Shown here in pieces: positions 1-7,152 of a stretch of 14,547 nucleotides of DNA. The position numbers and the translations under genes are program-made. Source of the DNA: Bacillota bacterium (GTDB lineage Bacteria; Bacillota; Bacilli; Alicyclobacillales; Alicyclobacillaceae); the NCBI GenBank assembly GCA_021816665.1, contig JAKAXI010000013.1, positions 1-14,547 of the forward strand, written 5' to 3'. The notes beneath the pieces were generated by a model. It was not told the origin of the DNA. It was given only the letters and a program-made list of their open reading frames with translations, and made no database searches. Within the stretch, counting starts at the first letter, position 1. Each line of letters opens with the position of its first letter.

Positions 1-1031
1 CAAAGAGGTGCGGCTAGCAGGGGCAAACGCGCCCAGCCGAAGACGGGGTAGCCATAAGGAACGATGTTTGCAAACCCGATTTGGCTGACAACGAGCGCGA
101 GGATTAGGATGACCGCCGTCACCATCGGCATTTTTTTTGGCGACCCGCCCGCAAATTGCGCGCCGACTGCATAGACGTTGCCTACCAGTGTAGAAAAAAT
201 TTCACCCCATAAAACAAACACAAACATCCACTGCCAGAGCGCCCCGAGTCGACTCGCGATATACCCCATCGGCACTTGATACGCCAGTGCCTGAGGATAA
301 TGAGCAAACAGTGTAATCGTCACCGCGAGCAACATCGCACCGAGCCCAATCGCGCCGCCGAGTGCACCCAACCGCAGTGCCTGCGAGTCTTTGATATCCG
401 CGCCGAGCGGGATCAGAACACCAGCAGCAAGACTTACGTTCAGGGCCGAGTAGATGATCGCCGAAATGCCCGCCAAGACCGGGTGGCCGTGGTTCAAGAA
501 GCGGCTGGCAGCAAACGGAGCATGGGTACCCTGCAGGGCGATTGAACGAATGAACGCAAACATGACGAAGGAGACCATGATTGGGACGATCACGGAGTTT
601 GCACGAAGTACACCGTTCATACCTCGAAACAACGTGATGTACGTCACCACAAGTGTGAGCCCAGCGCCAAACCAGAACGATACGCCAAGCCGTTCTCTAA
701 ACAGCTCACCCGCCCCTGCAACCATTGCAACCGTGACACCTAGCAACATCAGCATCAGAACGAGGTCCATCACCCTGCCTACCGCAGGTCCGAACAAGTA
801 TGCATTGACTTCGTGGTAGGAACGTGCGTTCAGACTGCGGCCAAGGCGCATGATCCGGTAGCCAATCCAGCTGAAGATCAGGATCGCGATGGGGATCCCA
901 ACGTATCCCCAGTCGCCAAACCGTCCAAAAAATTGATACACTTCCTGGCCCGAGGCGAATCCGGCACCAACGACGGTGCCGATGTATGTGCACCCGACCT
1001 GGAACGCAGTCCAAGCACTTCGTCTCGTCAC
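1..1031 (-). CDS. ykvI: YkvI-family integral membrane protein (C-terminus outside window)
   Basis: The reading frame stays open from a GTG at 1031-1029 to the left edge, about 343 codons. GTG is chosen because GGAGGG (complement of 1039-1044) lies 7 nt upstream, and the nearby alternatives stop at once. The product is highly hydrophobic, with about ten predicted membrane segments. It opens with a segment containing YIGTVVGAGFASGQE and then QFFGRFG, the hallmark N-terminus of the YkvI family (COG3949), which resembles APC-superfamily/LeuT-fold transporters with an unwound glycine-rich first helix. The substrate is not known; function as a transporter is inference. At 343 residues it is close to the usual family length (about 340-350), so only the last few residues are probably missing. 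A run of eight A's (complement of 131-138) lies in frame near the C-terminus. It is transcribed divergently from uppP. Confidence 0.85.
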   Translation of the reverse strand, partial: MTRRSAWTAFQVGCTYIGTVVGAGFASGQEVYQFFGRFGDWGYVGIPIAILIFSWIGYRIMRLGRSLNARSYHEVNAYLFGPAVGRVMDLVLMLMLLGVTVAMVAGAGELFRERLGVSFWFGAGLTLVVTYITLFRGMNGVLRANSVIVPIMVSFVMFAFIRSIALQGTHAPFAASRFLNHGHPVLAGISAIIYSALNVSLAAGVLIPLGADIKDSQALRLGALGGAIGLGAMLLAVTITLFAHYPQALAYQVPMGYIASRLGALWQWMFVFVLWGEIFSTLVGNVYAVGAQFAGGSPKKMPMVTAVILILALVVSQIGFANIVPYGYPVFGWARLPLLAAPL

Positions 1032-1136
1032 GTCACATCCCTCCACTTCAACATATGGTCTTGTCCGCATAATCATGATCAATTGGACATGTCATGTGAA
1101 CCTGTCCATATACATGAGTGGGAAGGGGGGAGAGGT
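1032..1136. promoter_or_regulatory. Divergent intergenic region ykvI/uppP with repeated half-sites
   Basis: This 105-bp gap must carry the promoters of both divergent genes. TGTCC at 1062-1066, GGACA at 1085-1089 and TGTCC at 1103-1107 form two overlapping inverted repeats, and several short palindromes lie between them (ATCATGAT 1072-1079, CAATTG 1080-1085, ACATGT 1087-1092). A weak promoter towards uppP could use TTGGAC (1083-1088) with CATATA (1107-1112), 18-nt spacer; the match to consensus is poor. The uppP Shine-Dalgarno is AAGGGGGG at 1123-1130. An operator role for the repeats is inference. Confidence 0.3.
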
Positions 1137-1943
1137 ATGAGTTGGTTGCAAGCGGTCGTGTTTGGCGCCGTTCAAGGAATCACCGAGTTCTTGCCAATCA
1201 GTAGCTCCGGACACCTGGTTCTGCTGCAAAAACTCTGGCACCTGCAAGGCGACAACTTGCTGTTTTTCACACTCTTGCACATTGGCACACTGATCGCCGT
1301 CGTTTGGGCTTTTTCGTCCGAAGTAAAGTGGCTTTTGCGAAACCCGTTTTCATGGCCCGCTCGAATGATCTTTTTAGCGTGTATACCGACCGCACTGATC
1401 GGTGGACTGTTTGAGGATTTGTTTGAACACTTGTTCCGGAGCGGGGTAACCATTGGGTTTGAATTCGTCTTGACTGGCGTCATCTTGTGGTGGATGGACA
1501 CAGCGCCAGATGGTGGTCTGTCCACAATGGATGACATTTCAGCTGCCGACGCGCTGTGGATTGGCGTGTTTCAAGGCGCCGCAATTCTTCCCGCGCTGTC
1601 GCGGTCTGGACTGACCATCGCTGGAGGACTTTGGCGCGGGCTGAGCCGAGATACGGCTGCGAGATTCTCTTTCTTGCTGTCGATCCCGGCGATCTTAGGT
1701 GCGACGGTCGTCGAACTCGACGACGCGATAGAATCACCGGCACACTTTGCTTTGCCGTGGTCAACGATGCTGCTCGGCACGGCTGCCGCAGTTGTCGCCG
1801 GGTATGTTTCCGTCCGAGGTACGCTGTGGCTCGTCAGGCGTGCAAAAATGCGGATCTTCGCTGTCTACGTCTGGGTCGTCGCGGCATTCATCCTCGCTGA
1901 CCAGATCTGGTTTCATCACTGGTTCCCGTCCCTGCTTGGTTAA
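1137..1943 (+). CDS. uppP: Undecaprenyl-diphosphatase UppP (BacA)
   Basis: This integral membrane enzyme dephosphorylates undecaprenyl pyrophosphate to undecaprenyl phosphate, recycling the lipid carrier for peptidoglycan and other wall polymers. Higher levels give bacitracin resistance in known cases. The product has 268 residues, the normal length for the family. The first signature reads QGITEFLPISSSGHL at residues 13-27 and includes the conserved Q/E-x3-E acidic pair position (Q13, E17) and H26. The second signature PALSRSGLT is at 152-160, with the conserved arginine at R156. Hydrophobic segments cover the rest. The ATG at 1137 is preceded by AAGGGGGG with 6-nt spacing. The frame is open further upstream to about 813, but that part overlaps ykvI on the other strand and matches nothing in the family. 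The gene stands alone on the plus strand and ends just before a hairpin at 1959-1994. Confidence 0.96.
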   Translation: MSWLQAVVFGAVQGITEFLPISSSGHLVLLQKLWHLQGDNLLFFTLLHIGTLIAVVWAFSSEVKWLLRNPFSWPARMIFLACIPTALIGGLFEDLFEHLFRSGVTIGFEFVLTGVILWWMDTAPDGGLSTMDDISAADALWIGVFQGAAILPALSRSGLTIAGGLWRGLSRDTAARFSFLLSIPAILGATVVELDDAIESPAHFALPWSTMLLGTAAAVVAGYVSVRGTLWLVRRAKMRIFAVYVWVVAAFILADQIWFHHWFPSLLG

Positions 1944-1958
1944 ATTACCGGTAACACT

Positions 1959-1994
1959 ACAAAGCCGCCCCTATACCAAGGAGGCGGCATTTGT
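1959..1994. terminator. Probable bidirectional terminator hairpin between uppP and the AKR remnant
   Basis: ACAAA-GCCGCC (1959-1969) pairs with GGCGGC-(A)-TTTGT (1983-1994). The result is an 11-bp stem with one bulged A at 1989 and a 13-nt loop. It lies 15 nt after the uppP stop, between convergent genes, so the A/T-rich outer arm can serve as a short U-tract on either strand (TTTGT). The U-tract is short, so termination efficiency may be modest. Confidence 0.55.
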
Positions 1995-2024
1995 CATTGA
2001 AGGGATTTCGTTGGTCTGTGTCCG

Positions 2025-2611
2025 TCATATTGACGTCAGGCGCTCAAAATCGGCGTCCGACAGTTTTACTCCTGCTCCTGCCACGTTTTCCTCGAGGTGA
2101 ACGACGCGCGCTGTCCCTGGAATCGGAACCTTGACAGGTGAGCGCTTCAGCAACCAGGCGAGTGCCAACTGCGAAGGGGAGGCACCCATCTTGTTGGCGA
2201 GTTCGTCCAGTGGTCCTCCAGGCGCTGCAAGCTGTCCGGTCGCGAGCGGAAACCACGGAATAAAGGCGAGGTTGTGGCGTTTGCAGTAATCAAGCACGGG
2301 CTCGGCATCGCGTTTAACCAAGTTAAACAGATTTTGGACGGAAACGATCGGGGGCGGTTTGACGTGCCTCTTCAATCTGTGAGAGGGTGACCTCACTCAA
2401 TCCGATGTGTCGAATTTCTCCTTCGTCACGCATCCGCGACAGCTCTCCGACTTGTTCTGCAAGCGGTACCTTCGGATCGACGCGATGCAATTGCAACAGG
2501 TCGATCCGCTCCACGCCGAGGTGGCGCAGACTCAGTTCAACCTGTTGCCGGGAAGCAGTGCAAGTGGGGAGGTAGTGGGGACGGATCCCATCTGACAAAC
2601 GCGGCTTTACT
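2025..2611 (-). pseudogene. Aldo/keto reductase remnant (N-terminally truncated, frameshifted)
   Basis: Two minus-strand frames together give the C-terminal two-thirds of an aldo/keto reductase. The first (from about 2590 down to about 2350) includes [20 protein letters not shown], with the H of the AKR catalytic tetrad, and [12 protein letters not shown]. The second (about 2360 down to the TGA at 2025-2027) includes IVSVQN, LAFIPWFPLA, LAWLLKRSP, VPIPGT and HLEENVAGAG, the NADP-binding end of the barrel. The frames join exactly if one base is removed from the run of five G's at 2350-2354 (A-P then I-V-S-V). The first 90-100 residues, with the catalytic Asp, Tyr and Lys, are absent. SKAAFVR, likely the family's TK-x-x-x-VR strand, begins right after the ylbJ stop in yet another frame, so a second break near 2550-2590 is likely. 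No start codon or ribosome site fits. A single-base sequencing error could explain one break but not the missing N-terminus. Confidence 0.82.
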
Positions 2612-3880
2612 CTACACGCGCCAGGCTATCAACCTGACCTTTCTGATGGTCCACCAGAGCAACGAGAGCACAGCGAGAACCGCGAAGAACAGAACCCACG
2701 TGTCCAAACTGGTCAGCAGAACATGCCACCATGCACTTTGGCCAGTTACTGCCGTAGCAAGACTTGAAATTGGAGTTATCGTAGCGAGTGTCTTACCAGC
2801 GTGGCCCATTCCAAGTGCGTACAGCAACACCGTGATCGCTGCGGCCAGCCCAGCATGCAAGAACCGCGCCAGGAAGTACGGTCGCATCCGGATGTCCGTC
2901 TGAGTCAGGACGCTGGCAACCTGCGCGTGCACAGACAACCCGCTCCAAGCGATGATCGCGCTGACCAATGCCAGCTTTTGCACCATCGGCGCGGCGACTA
3001 CCGCCGCGGTTTGCGCAGCACCTACGTCAATTTCCAGGGCACCCGCGATAGTCGGTGGCACGAGACCGCCGTTGATGCCGAAAATGTGGTAGATGAACGC
3101 GATCGGTGCGCCAATCACGACAATCACTCCAGAAATTCGCAACACATCAATAAGCACCGCGAAAAACACGATAAATCCGCAGATCATGATCAGCGTCTGC
3201 ATCGATTCAACGACTGCATCACGCATAATTTGGCCAAAAGCGCGGCCGTCCTCTTGCCGTGCGGTAATCATCTCGTTAAAAGCCCGAGTAAAAATGTTAC
3301 CTCGCGCCACCGGGATGGGAGCTGCCTGCGCCTCGTGCACCTCTTCTCGCTCGGCTTTGCGTCCCCAAAGTTTAAAGCTGATCCCCACCAGGAAAGAGGA
3401 TATGTAGTGGGCAATCGCCAACAGCCCGCCAATCTCCGGCGATTTGAACATTCCAACCGCGACAGCGCCGATCATAAACAGTGGATCGGCTGTGTTGGTA
3501 AAGGCAAGCAAGCGCTCCCCTTCGATGCGACTACAGAGTTTTTGCGAGCGAAAGCGCGCTGTGATCACCGCGTCCATCGGGTATCCGGCTGCGAGTCCCA
3601 TAGACAGAGCAAATGCGCCGATTCCCGGCACCCCAAACAAGGGACGCATCAGTGGCTCAAGCAGAACGCCAAACCCTTTTACCACGCCAAGTCCAAGCAT
3701 GAATTCAGCGAGAATAAAGAAGGGCAAGAGGGACGGAAAGACTGTGTTCCAAAACAACCTCATCCCTGACAAGCCGGCTTCAAAGCCCTGCTTAGGGTAA
3801 AGTACGAGGGCGAGGGTAAACAGCACGACCATCAGGCCAAGCAGGACCGTTGACAGGCGGCCTTTGCGTTCTGCGTTCAA
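2612..3880 (-). CDS. ylbJ: Sporulation integral membrane protein YlbJ
   Basis: This polytopic membrane protein belongs to the YlbJ family, which carries nucleoside-transporter gate-type (Gate) segments. The B. subtilis homologue is made in the mother cell under sigma-E and is needed for heat-resistant spores; its transported substrate is not established. Family features seen are the [16 protein letters not shown] segment after the first membrane helix, [28 protein letters not shown], and the second gate-like half with GALEIDVGA and [19 protein letters not shown] residues. I chose the TTG at 3880-3878 because AAGGAG (complement of 3892-3897) precedes it by 11 nt and the product (422 residues) then begins just before the first helix, as in known homologues. 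An in-frame ATG at 3928 would add 16 residues but has no ribosome site. The stop TAG (2612-2614) abuts the AKR remnant. Product identity is secure; the start is uncertain. Confidence 0.92.
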   Translation of the reverse strand: MNAERKGRLSTVLLGLMVVLFTLALVLYPKQGFEAGLSGMRLFWNTVFPSLLPFFILAEFMLGLGVVKGFGVLLEPLMRPLFGVPGIGAFALSMGLAAGYPMDAVITARFRSQKLCSRIEGERLLAFTNTADPLFMIGAVAVGMFKSPEIGGLLAIAHYISSFLVGISFKLWGRKAEREEVHEAQAAPIPVARGNIFTRAFNEMITARQEDGRAFGQIMRDAVVESMQTLIMICGFIVFFAVLIDVLRISGVIVVIGAPIAFIYHIFGINGGLVPPTIAGALEIDVGAAQTAAVVAAPMVQKLALVSAIIAWSGLSVHAQVASVLTQTDIRMRPYFLARFLHAGLAAAITVLLYALGMGHAGKTLATITPISSLATAVTGQSAWWHVLLTSLDTWVLFFAVLAVLSLLWWTIRKVRLIAWRV

Positions 3881-3952
3881 AGACGTTTCATCTCCTTCAG
3901 GACTGACTCTCTGTCTACCGTGGAACATGTCCGCTGTTGTCCACGTCAGTAC

Positions 3953-3980
3953 ATCTTATGTTTGGGCCGAGCCTTTATGT
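3953..3980 (-). promoter_or_regulatory. Candidate sigma-E-type promoter for ylbJ
   Basis: On the minus strand ACATAAA (3980-3974) and CATAAGAT (3960-3953) are separated by 13 nt. Sigma-E promoters of Bacilli resemble a -35 of ATA-rich type and a -10 of CATACAAT with about 13-14 nt between. The match is 6 of 8 in the -10 element. The position fits a start of transcription about 65 nt before the preferred TTG, and ylbJ is a known sigma-E gene in B. subtilis. No strong sigma-A promoter for the divergent plus-strand gene is visible in the same gap (3881-4022). Confidence 0.4.
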
Positions 3981-4022
3981 TAGACTATTTGCGACGCATC
4001 AAGGTTGCGGGGGGTATGCAAA

Positions 4023-4349
4023 GTGAGTCTGCGCGCCGTACAGGACCGAGTAGACGCCTACATAAGTCAGTTTCGTGAAGGGTATTTCACGCCCATGACG
4101 CTTGTGGTCCGCTTAACCGAAGAACTCGGAGAACTTGCTCGCGAGGTTAATCACCACTTTGGTGAAAAACCGAAGAAGTCTGATGAACCAGAAGGCAGCA
4201 TCGCCCTTGAACTGGGCGACCTCCTATTTGTTGTTGCATGTCTGGCCAATCGGCTCGACATTGACCTCGACCAGGCGTTTGCCGACGTGATGAACAAGTT
4301 TGAAACGCGAGATAAGAACCGCTGGACCCGAATTCACGACGAAATGTAA
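4023..4349 (+). CDS. ypjD: MazG-like nucleotide pyrophosphohydrolase (YpjD type)
   Basis: This small all-alpha NTP pyrophosphohydrolase (108 residues) is of the MazG/dUTPase type. Such enzymes hydrolyse NTPs or altered dNTPs to monophosphate and pyrophosphate; the substrate of the YpjD branch is not firmly known. The metal-binding pattern is visible: EELGELAREVNHHFGEKPKK (E-x2-E followed by the helix and basic loop) and then ELGDLLFVVACLANRLDID (E-x2-D). The C-terminus reads KFETRDKNRWTR, typical of the YpjD group. The GTG at 4023 is preferred, with a run of six G's (4009-4014) 8 nt upstream; the TTG at 4005 has no ribosome site and the ATG at 4016 is out of frame. It is the first plus-strand gene of the cluster, and in B. 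subtilis the same gene precedes dapB. Confidence 0.9.
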   Translation: MSLRAVQDRVDAYISQFREGYFTPMTLVVRLTEELGELAREVNHHFGEKPKKSDEPEGSIALELGDLLFVVACLANRLDIDLDQAFADVMNKFETRDKNRWTRIHDEM

Positions 4350-4372
4350 GAGTGGATAGGCCAGCGCGGTGT

Positions 4373-4416
4373 CCCTCCTTTCAGTCAGACATACACTGAC
4401 CGAAAGGAGGGGGAGG
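4373..4416 (+). promoter_or_regulatory. Hairpin sequestering the Shine-Dalgarno of the small TPR gene
   Basis: CCCTCCTTTC (4373-4382) is a perfect reverse complement of GAAAGGAGGG (4402-4411). Inside this, GTCAG (4384-4388) pairs with CTGAC (4396-4400) after one A/C mismatch, leaving a 7-nt loop (4389-4395). The 3' arm contains the ideal ribosome-binding sequence AAAGGAGG (4403-4410), 9 nt before the ATG at 4420, so the hairpin hides it completely. The 5' arm copies the anti-Shine-Dalgarno end of 16S rRNA. A second GGAGG (4412-4416) lies outside the stem but only 3 nt from the ATG. No T-run follows, so a terminator is unlikely. A translational switch is inference. Confidence 0.72.
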
Positions 4417-4419
4417 ACA

Positions 4420-4701
4420 ATGTCCGGAGAGAACTACTTACGCGCAGCTTACGGCTATCTGTATTTGGGTGATTTTAAAGAAGCCATGGAAGCATTCAGC
4501 CGTGCCGTGGCAGCAGAACCGGACAATCCATCTTATTACTTCTTCGGTTCGGTAACGGCCATGCGTAACCAGGACTGGGAAACCGCGCTTCGTTGGGCAC
4601 GTGAAGCTGTCCAACTGGCACCCGCTGACGCGCTCTACCAGGAGCACATACGACTAGTCGAGAGTTGCGCTCGAAACTGCGGCGCAGTGGATTCCAATTG
4701 A
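4420..4701 (+). CDS. Small tetratricopeptide-repeat protein
   Basis: The 93-residue protein is made almost wholly of TPR helices. One repeat spans about residues 5-36 (YLRAAYGYLYLGDFKEAMEA, then AAEPDN), and a second about 38-70 (YYFFGSV, WETALRWAREAVQLAPAD), with a trailing helix to about 82. The W/L-G-Y-A-F-A-P pattern positions are recognisable. There is no signal peptide or membrane segment, so it is probably a cytoplasmic adaptor that binds partner proteins; the partner is unknown. The ATG at 4420 follows AAAGGAGG at 9 nt, inside the hairpin at 4373-4411. The frame is open back to 4369, but that extension would run through the hairpin and lacks its own ribosome site. dapB begins 19 nt downstream. 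Functional assignment beyond TPR is not possible. Confidence 0.85.
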   Translation: MSGENYLRAAYGYLYLGDFKEAMEAFSRAVAAEPDNPSYYFFGSVTAMRNQDWETALRWAREAVQLAPADALYQEHIRLVESCARNCGAVDSN

Positions 4702-4720
4702 CAAGAAGGAGTAACCCGCC

Positions 4721-5581
4721 TTGACAGAGTCACATGAACAACACCCGCTCACTGGAGCGGTTCCTATTCAAGTTGTCGTGGCCGGCGCGAACGGAAAAAT
4801 GGGACAAGAAGCTGTCCGAGCCATTTCCGCGGACCGTCGATTCGCTATCGCCGCGCTCCTTGTTCGCGATCGCAGTTTCACGACCGCTGGTTCTTCCGCT
4901 GCGGTCTTTGACAGCGCGGAGCGCCTGCTCGCGGAAACGACGCCGGATGTGTGGCTAGACTTGACCGACGCTCGCTCTGTCGTCACGCACGTCGACCTCG
5001 CACTGGAAGCCGGAGTGCGCCCTGTTGTTGGCGCAACCGGTTATCAACGAGTCGATTTGTCACGCTGGCAAGCGGTTTGTGAGCGGGACAAGCTTGGCGG
5101 CATTGCTGCACCAAATTTTGCAATTGGGGCACTGTTGATGACCCGCTTTGCGGCAGAAGCTGCGCGTTTCTATCCGAATGCAGAAATCATTGAGCTTCAC
5201 CACGACGGAAAGAAAGACGCGCCCTCAGGAACAGCGACTCGAACGGCTCAGGCCATGGGTGAAGCTCGGGAGTTGTCAGCCGTAAGTGGCCAGGCTGCAA
5301 CACTATGGCCGGCTCTCGACAATCCCGACCGCAGGCAAGTGGCGACGACCGAACTCCCGCCCGCTCGCGGTCAACACGTCCAAGGTGTAGCGATTCACAG
5401 CGTTCGCCTGCCGGGGCTTGTCGCTCATCAGGAAGTGCTCTTCGGCGGCACGGGTGAGGTGCTGACGATTCGGCACGACTCTTTGTCGCGCGTCAGTTTT
5501 ATGCCTGGGGTTCTGTTCTCTCTGGCGAAAGTAATGGAGTTGTCGCAGTTTGTGTACGGACTAGAACACTTGCTCTGGTAG
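4721..5581 (+). CDS. dapB: 4-hydroxy-tetrahydrodipicolinate reductase DapB
   Basis: DapB reduces hydroxy-tetrahydrodipicolinate with NAD(P)H in the diaminopimelate/lysine pathway, which feeds peptidoglycan and, through its substrate pool, spore dipicolinate. The protein has 286 residues. The Rossmann dinucleotide motif GANGKMG is at 22-28, GATGY at 104-108, and PNFAIG at 131-136. The catalytic segment is ELHHDGKKDAPSGTA at 158-172, with H160 and K164 in the positions of E. coli His159 and Lys163 and the substrate-binding GT at 170-171. The N-terminus has about 15 residues before the first strand, slightly more than usual. TTG at 4721 is chosen because AGAAGGAG (4704-4711) lies 9 nt upstream and no better start is near. 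It is preceded by the small TPR gene and followed by mgsA, as expected for the conserved cluster. Confidence 0.97.
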   Translation: MTESHEQHPLTGAVPIQVVVAGANGKMGQEAVRAISADRRFAIAALLVRDRSFTTAGSSAAVFDSAERLLAETTPDVWLDLTDARSVVTHVDLALEAGVRPVVGATGYQRVDLSRWQAVCERDKLGGIAAPNFAIGALLMTRFAAEAARFYPNAEIIELHHDGKKDAPSGTATRTAQAMGEARELSAVSGQAATLWPALDNPDRRQVATTELPPARGQHVQGVAIHSVRLPGLVAHQEVLFGGTGEVLTIRHDSLSRVSFMPGVLFSLAKVMELSQFVYGLEHLLW

Positions 5582-5608
5582 ATGCAGTGCCAAGGGGGAT
5601 GGGGAGAA

Positions 5609-6025
5609 ATGAACATCGCTTTAATCGCGCACGATAACCAGAAAGACACCATGGTGAACTTTGCTTTGGCGTACCGTCACATTTTCGCGAAGGAAACCCT
5701 GTACGCGACGGGCACCACCGGAAAGCGCATCACTGATGCGACGGGTCTCCCCGTCAACCGCGTCCTGTCTGGGCCGTACGGAGGAGACCAGCAGATCGGC
5801 GCCAAAATAGCGGAAGAGCAGATGGACCTCGTGATCTTTCTGCGGGATCCGCTCACAGCTCAACCACATGAACCAGACATCTCGGCACTGCTGCGCCTGT
5901 GCGATGTACATAACATACCGGTCGCCACGAACCTGGCGACCGCGGAAGCACTTCTTCGTTCGCTGGAACGAGGAGACCTCGATTGGCGCGCTGCCGTTCG
6001 ACAGGAGGGCGACCCGACCCAGTGA
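5609..6025 (+). CDS. mgsA: Methylglyoxal synthase MgsA
   Basis: MgsA converts dihydroxyacetone phosphate to methylglyoxal and phosphate, a bypass of lower glycolysis that relieves sugar-phosphate stress. The product has 138 residues, matching the family (137 in B. subtilis). Key residues are visible: H8 in IALIAHD, YATGTTG at 32-38, the catalytic aspartate D60 in [11 protein letters not shown], and [14 protein letters not shown] at 77-90 with H87. The ATG at 5609 gives the family's normal N-terminus, with AAGGGGG (5592-5598) 10 nt upstream. The earlier ATG at 5582, touching the dapB stop, would add nine residues with no family match. Its last 4 bp overlap the bshA start (GTGA), implying translational coupling. 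Methylglyoxal is detoxified through bacillithiol, whose first biosynthetic gene follows directly. Confidence 0.96.
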   Translation: MNIALIAHDNQKDTMVNFALAYRHIFAKETLYATGTTGKRITDATGLPVNRVLSGPYGGDQQIGAKIAEEQMDLVIFLRDPLTAQPHEPDISALLRLCDVHNIPVATNLATAEALLRSLERGDLDWRAAVRQEGDPTQ

Positions 6026-7152
6026 GAATCGGCATCAGTTGTTATCCAACGCTCGGTGGGTCAGGCGCTGTCGCGACTGAACTCGGCAAGGCGCTGGCAC
6101 GGCGAGGACATGAAGTGCATTTCATTGTTACAGACGTTCCCTTTCGACTTGGAGAATTTTACGAGAACATCTACATCCATCAGGCTGAAACTGCCTCGTA
6201 TCCCGTTCTGCGCACGCCTCCATACGACTTCGCGCTGGCCGCGCTGATGGCGGAAATCGCTGTCGACTACGACCTTGACGTGCTGCACGTACACTATGCC
6301 TTGCCGTTCGCTGTCTGTGCGTATCTCGCGAAGACGATGGTCGGTCCACGCCGACTTCCGGTAGTCACGACTCTACACGGGACAGACGTCACGGTCTTGG
6401 CGCAGGACCGAGCGATGTACAGCGTGATCCGCCTTGGTATCGAGCAAAGCGACGCGGTGACAGCGGTCAGCCAGAGTCTCATCGAGCAAACGCGGTCGGT
6501 GTTTCAAATCGATCGGGAGATTGCCTGTGTCTACAACTTTGTCGATCCCGACGTCTTCCACCCCTTGCACCGCAAACACTTGCGCGAGCGCGTGGCTCCA
6601 AACGGAGAGAACGTCCTGCTGCACATCTCGAACTTTCGCAAGGTCAAACGGATCCCGGACGTGTTGCGAGTATTTGCGCGCGTGTGTGAGCAAGTACCGT
6701 CAGTCCTACTGCTCGCCGGTGAGGGGCCAGAGTGGGGAGAAGCGCGTGAACTCGCGAAGTCTCTCAACATCATGGACAAGGTGCACTTCCTCGGCCGCCA
6801 AGACGAGGTAGCCAGTCTGTTCAGCCTGGCTGACGTGTTTTTACTCCCGTCGGAGAAGGAGAGTTTTGGTTTAGTGGCACTCGAAGCCATGGCGTCCGGA
6901 GTTCCCGTCGTAGGCTCTACTGCCGGAGGAATTCCGGAACTCGTGAGCCACGGTGAAACGGGATATTTAGCCGATGTCGGCGATGTCGAGCGAATGGCTG
7001 AGTACACTCTGTCGATTTTGCGTGACGAAGGAGAAAGAGCGCGGATGTCTGCTGCGAGCCGAGCGCGCGCTATGTCTCATTTTCACGTGTCGAGCAAAGT
7101 CGCAGAATACGAACGAATTTACGAGTCTGTGATCGGCGCAGAGCGAACATGA
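6022..7152 (+). CDS. bshA: Bacillithiol synthase step 1: N-acetyl-alpha-D-glucosaminyl L-malate synthase BshA
   Basis: BshA is a GT4-family retaining glycosyltransferase that joins UDP-N-acetylglucosamine and L-malate, the first step to bacillithiol. The 376-residue length matches the family. The glycine loop GGSG (12-15) follows the N-terminal strand; HGTD is at 119-122, SNFRKVKR at 203-210, GEGPE at 233-237, and the nucleotide-sugar E-x7-E motif at 280-288 in [13 protein letters not shown]. The start GTG at 6022 overlaps the mgsA stop by 4 bp; AGGAGGG (6003-6009) lies 12 nt upstream, and the product then begins MRIGISCYP as in homologues. It overlaps cca by 4 bp as well. In B. subtilis bshB1, the deacetylase for step 2, sits between mgsA and bshA; here there is no room for it. 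Confidence 0.95.
   Translation: MRIGISCYPTLGGSGAVATELGKALARRGHEVHFIVTDVPFRLGEFYENIYIHQAETASYPVLRTPPYDFALAALMAEIAVDYDLDVLHVHYALPFAVCAYLAKTMVGPRRLPVVTTLHGTDVTVLAQDRAMYSVIRLGIEQSDAVTAVSQSLIEQTRSVFQIDREIACVYNFVDPDVFHPLHRKHLRERVAPNGENVLLHISNFRKVKRIPDVLRVFARVCEQVPSVLLLAGEGPEWGEARELAKSLNIMDKVHFLGRQDEVASLFSLADVFLLPSEKESFGLVALEAMASGVPVVGSTAGGIPELVSHGETGYLADVGDVERMAEYTLSILRDEGERARMSAASRARAMSHFHVSSKVAEYERIYESVIGAERT

Noticed and set aside
706..1014. 102-codon minus-strand frame
   Set aside because: It is in the wrong frame relative to the clear YkvI product on the same strand.
813..1136. Upstream extension of the uppP frame by 108 codons
   Set aside because: It overlaps ykvI on the other strand, has no family match, and a good ribosome site supports the ATG at 1137.
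2801..3769. Open frame of 322 codons on the plus strand
   Set aside because: It lies wholly antisense to ylbJ, has no ribosome site, and its composition (rich in R, H, S, D, N, Q) is typical of a shadow frame in GC-rich DNA.
3879..3893. Tiny leader peptide (ATG AAA CGT CTT TGA) whose stop overlaps the ylbJ TTG start
   Set aside because: The AAGGAG lies directly against this ATG with no spacing, so it is unlikely to be initiated; the same site better serves the TTG.
4373..4411. Intrinsic terminator after the MazG-like gene
   Set aside because: The stem is strong but is followed by GGAGGACAATG, not by T's, and the next gene's ribosome site is inside it.
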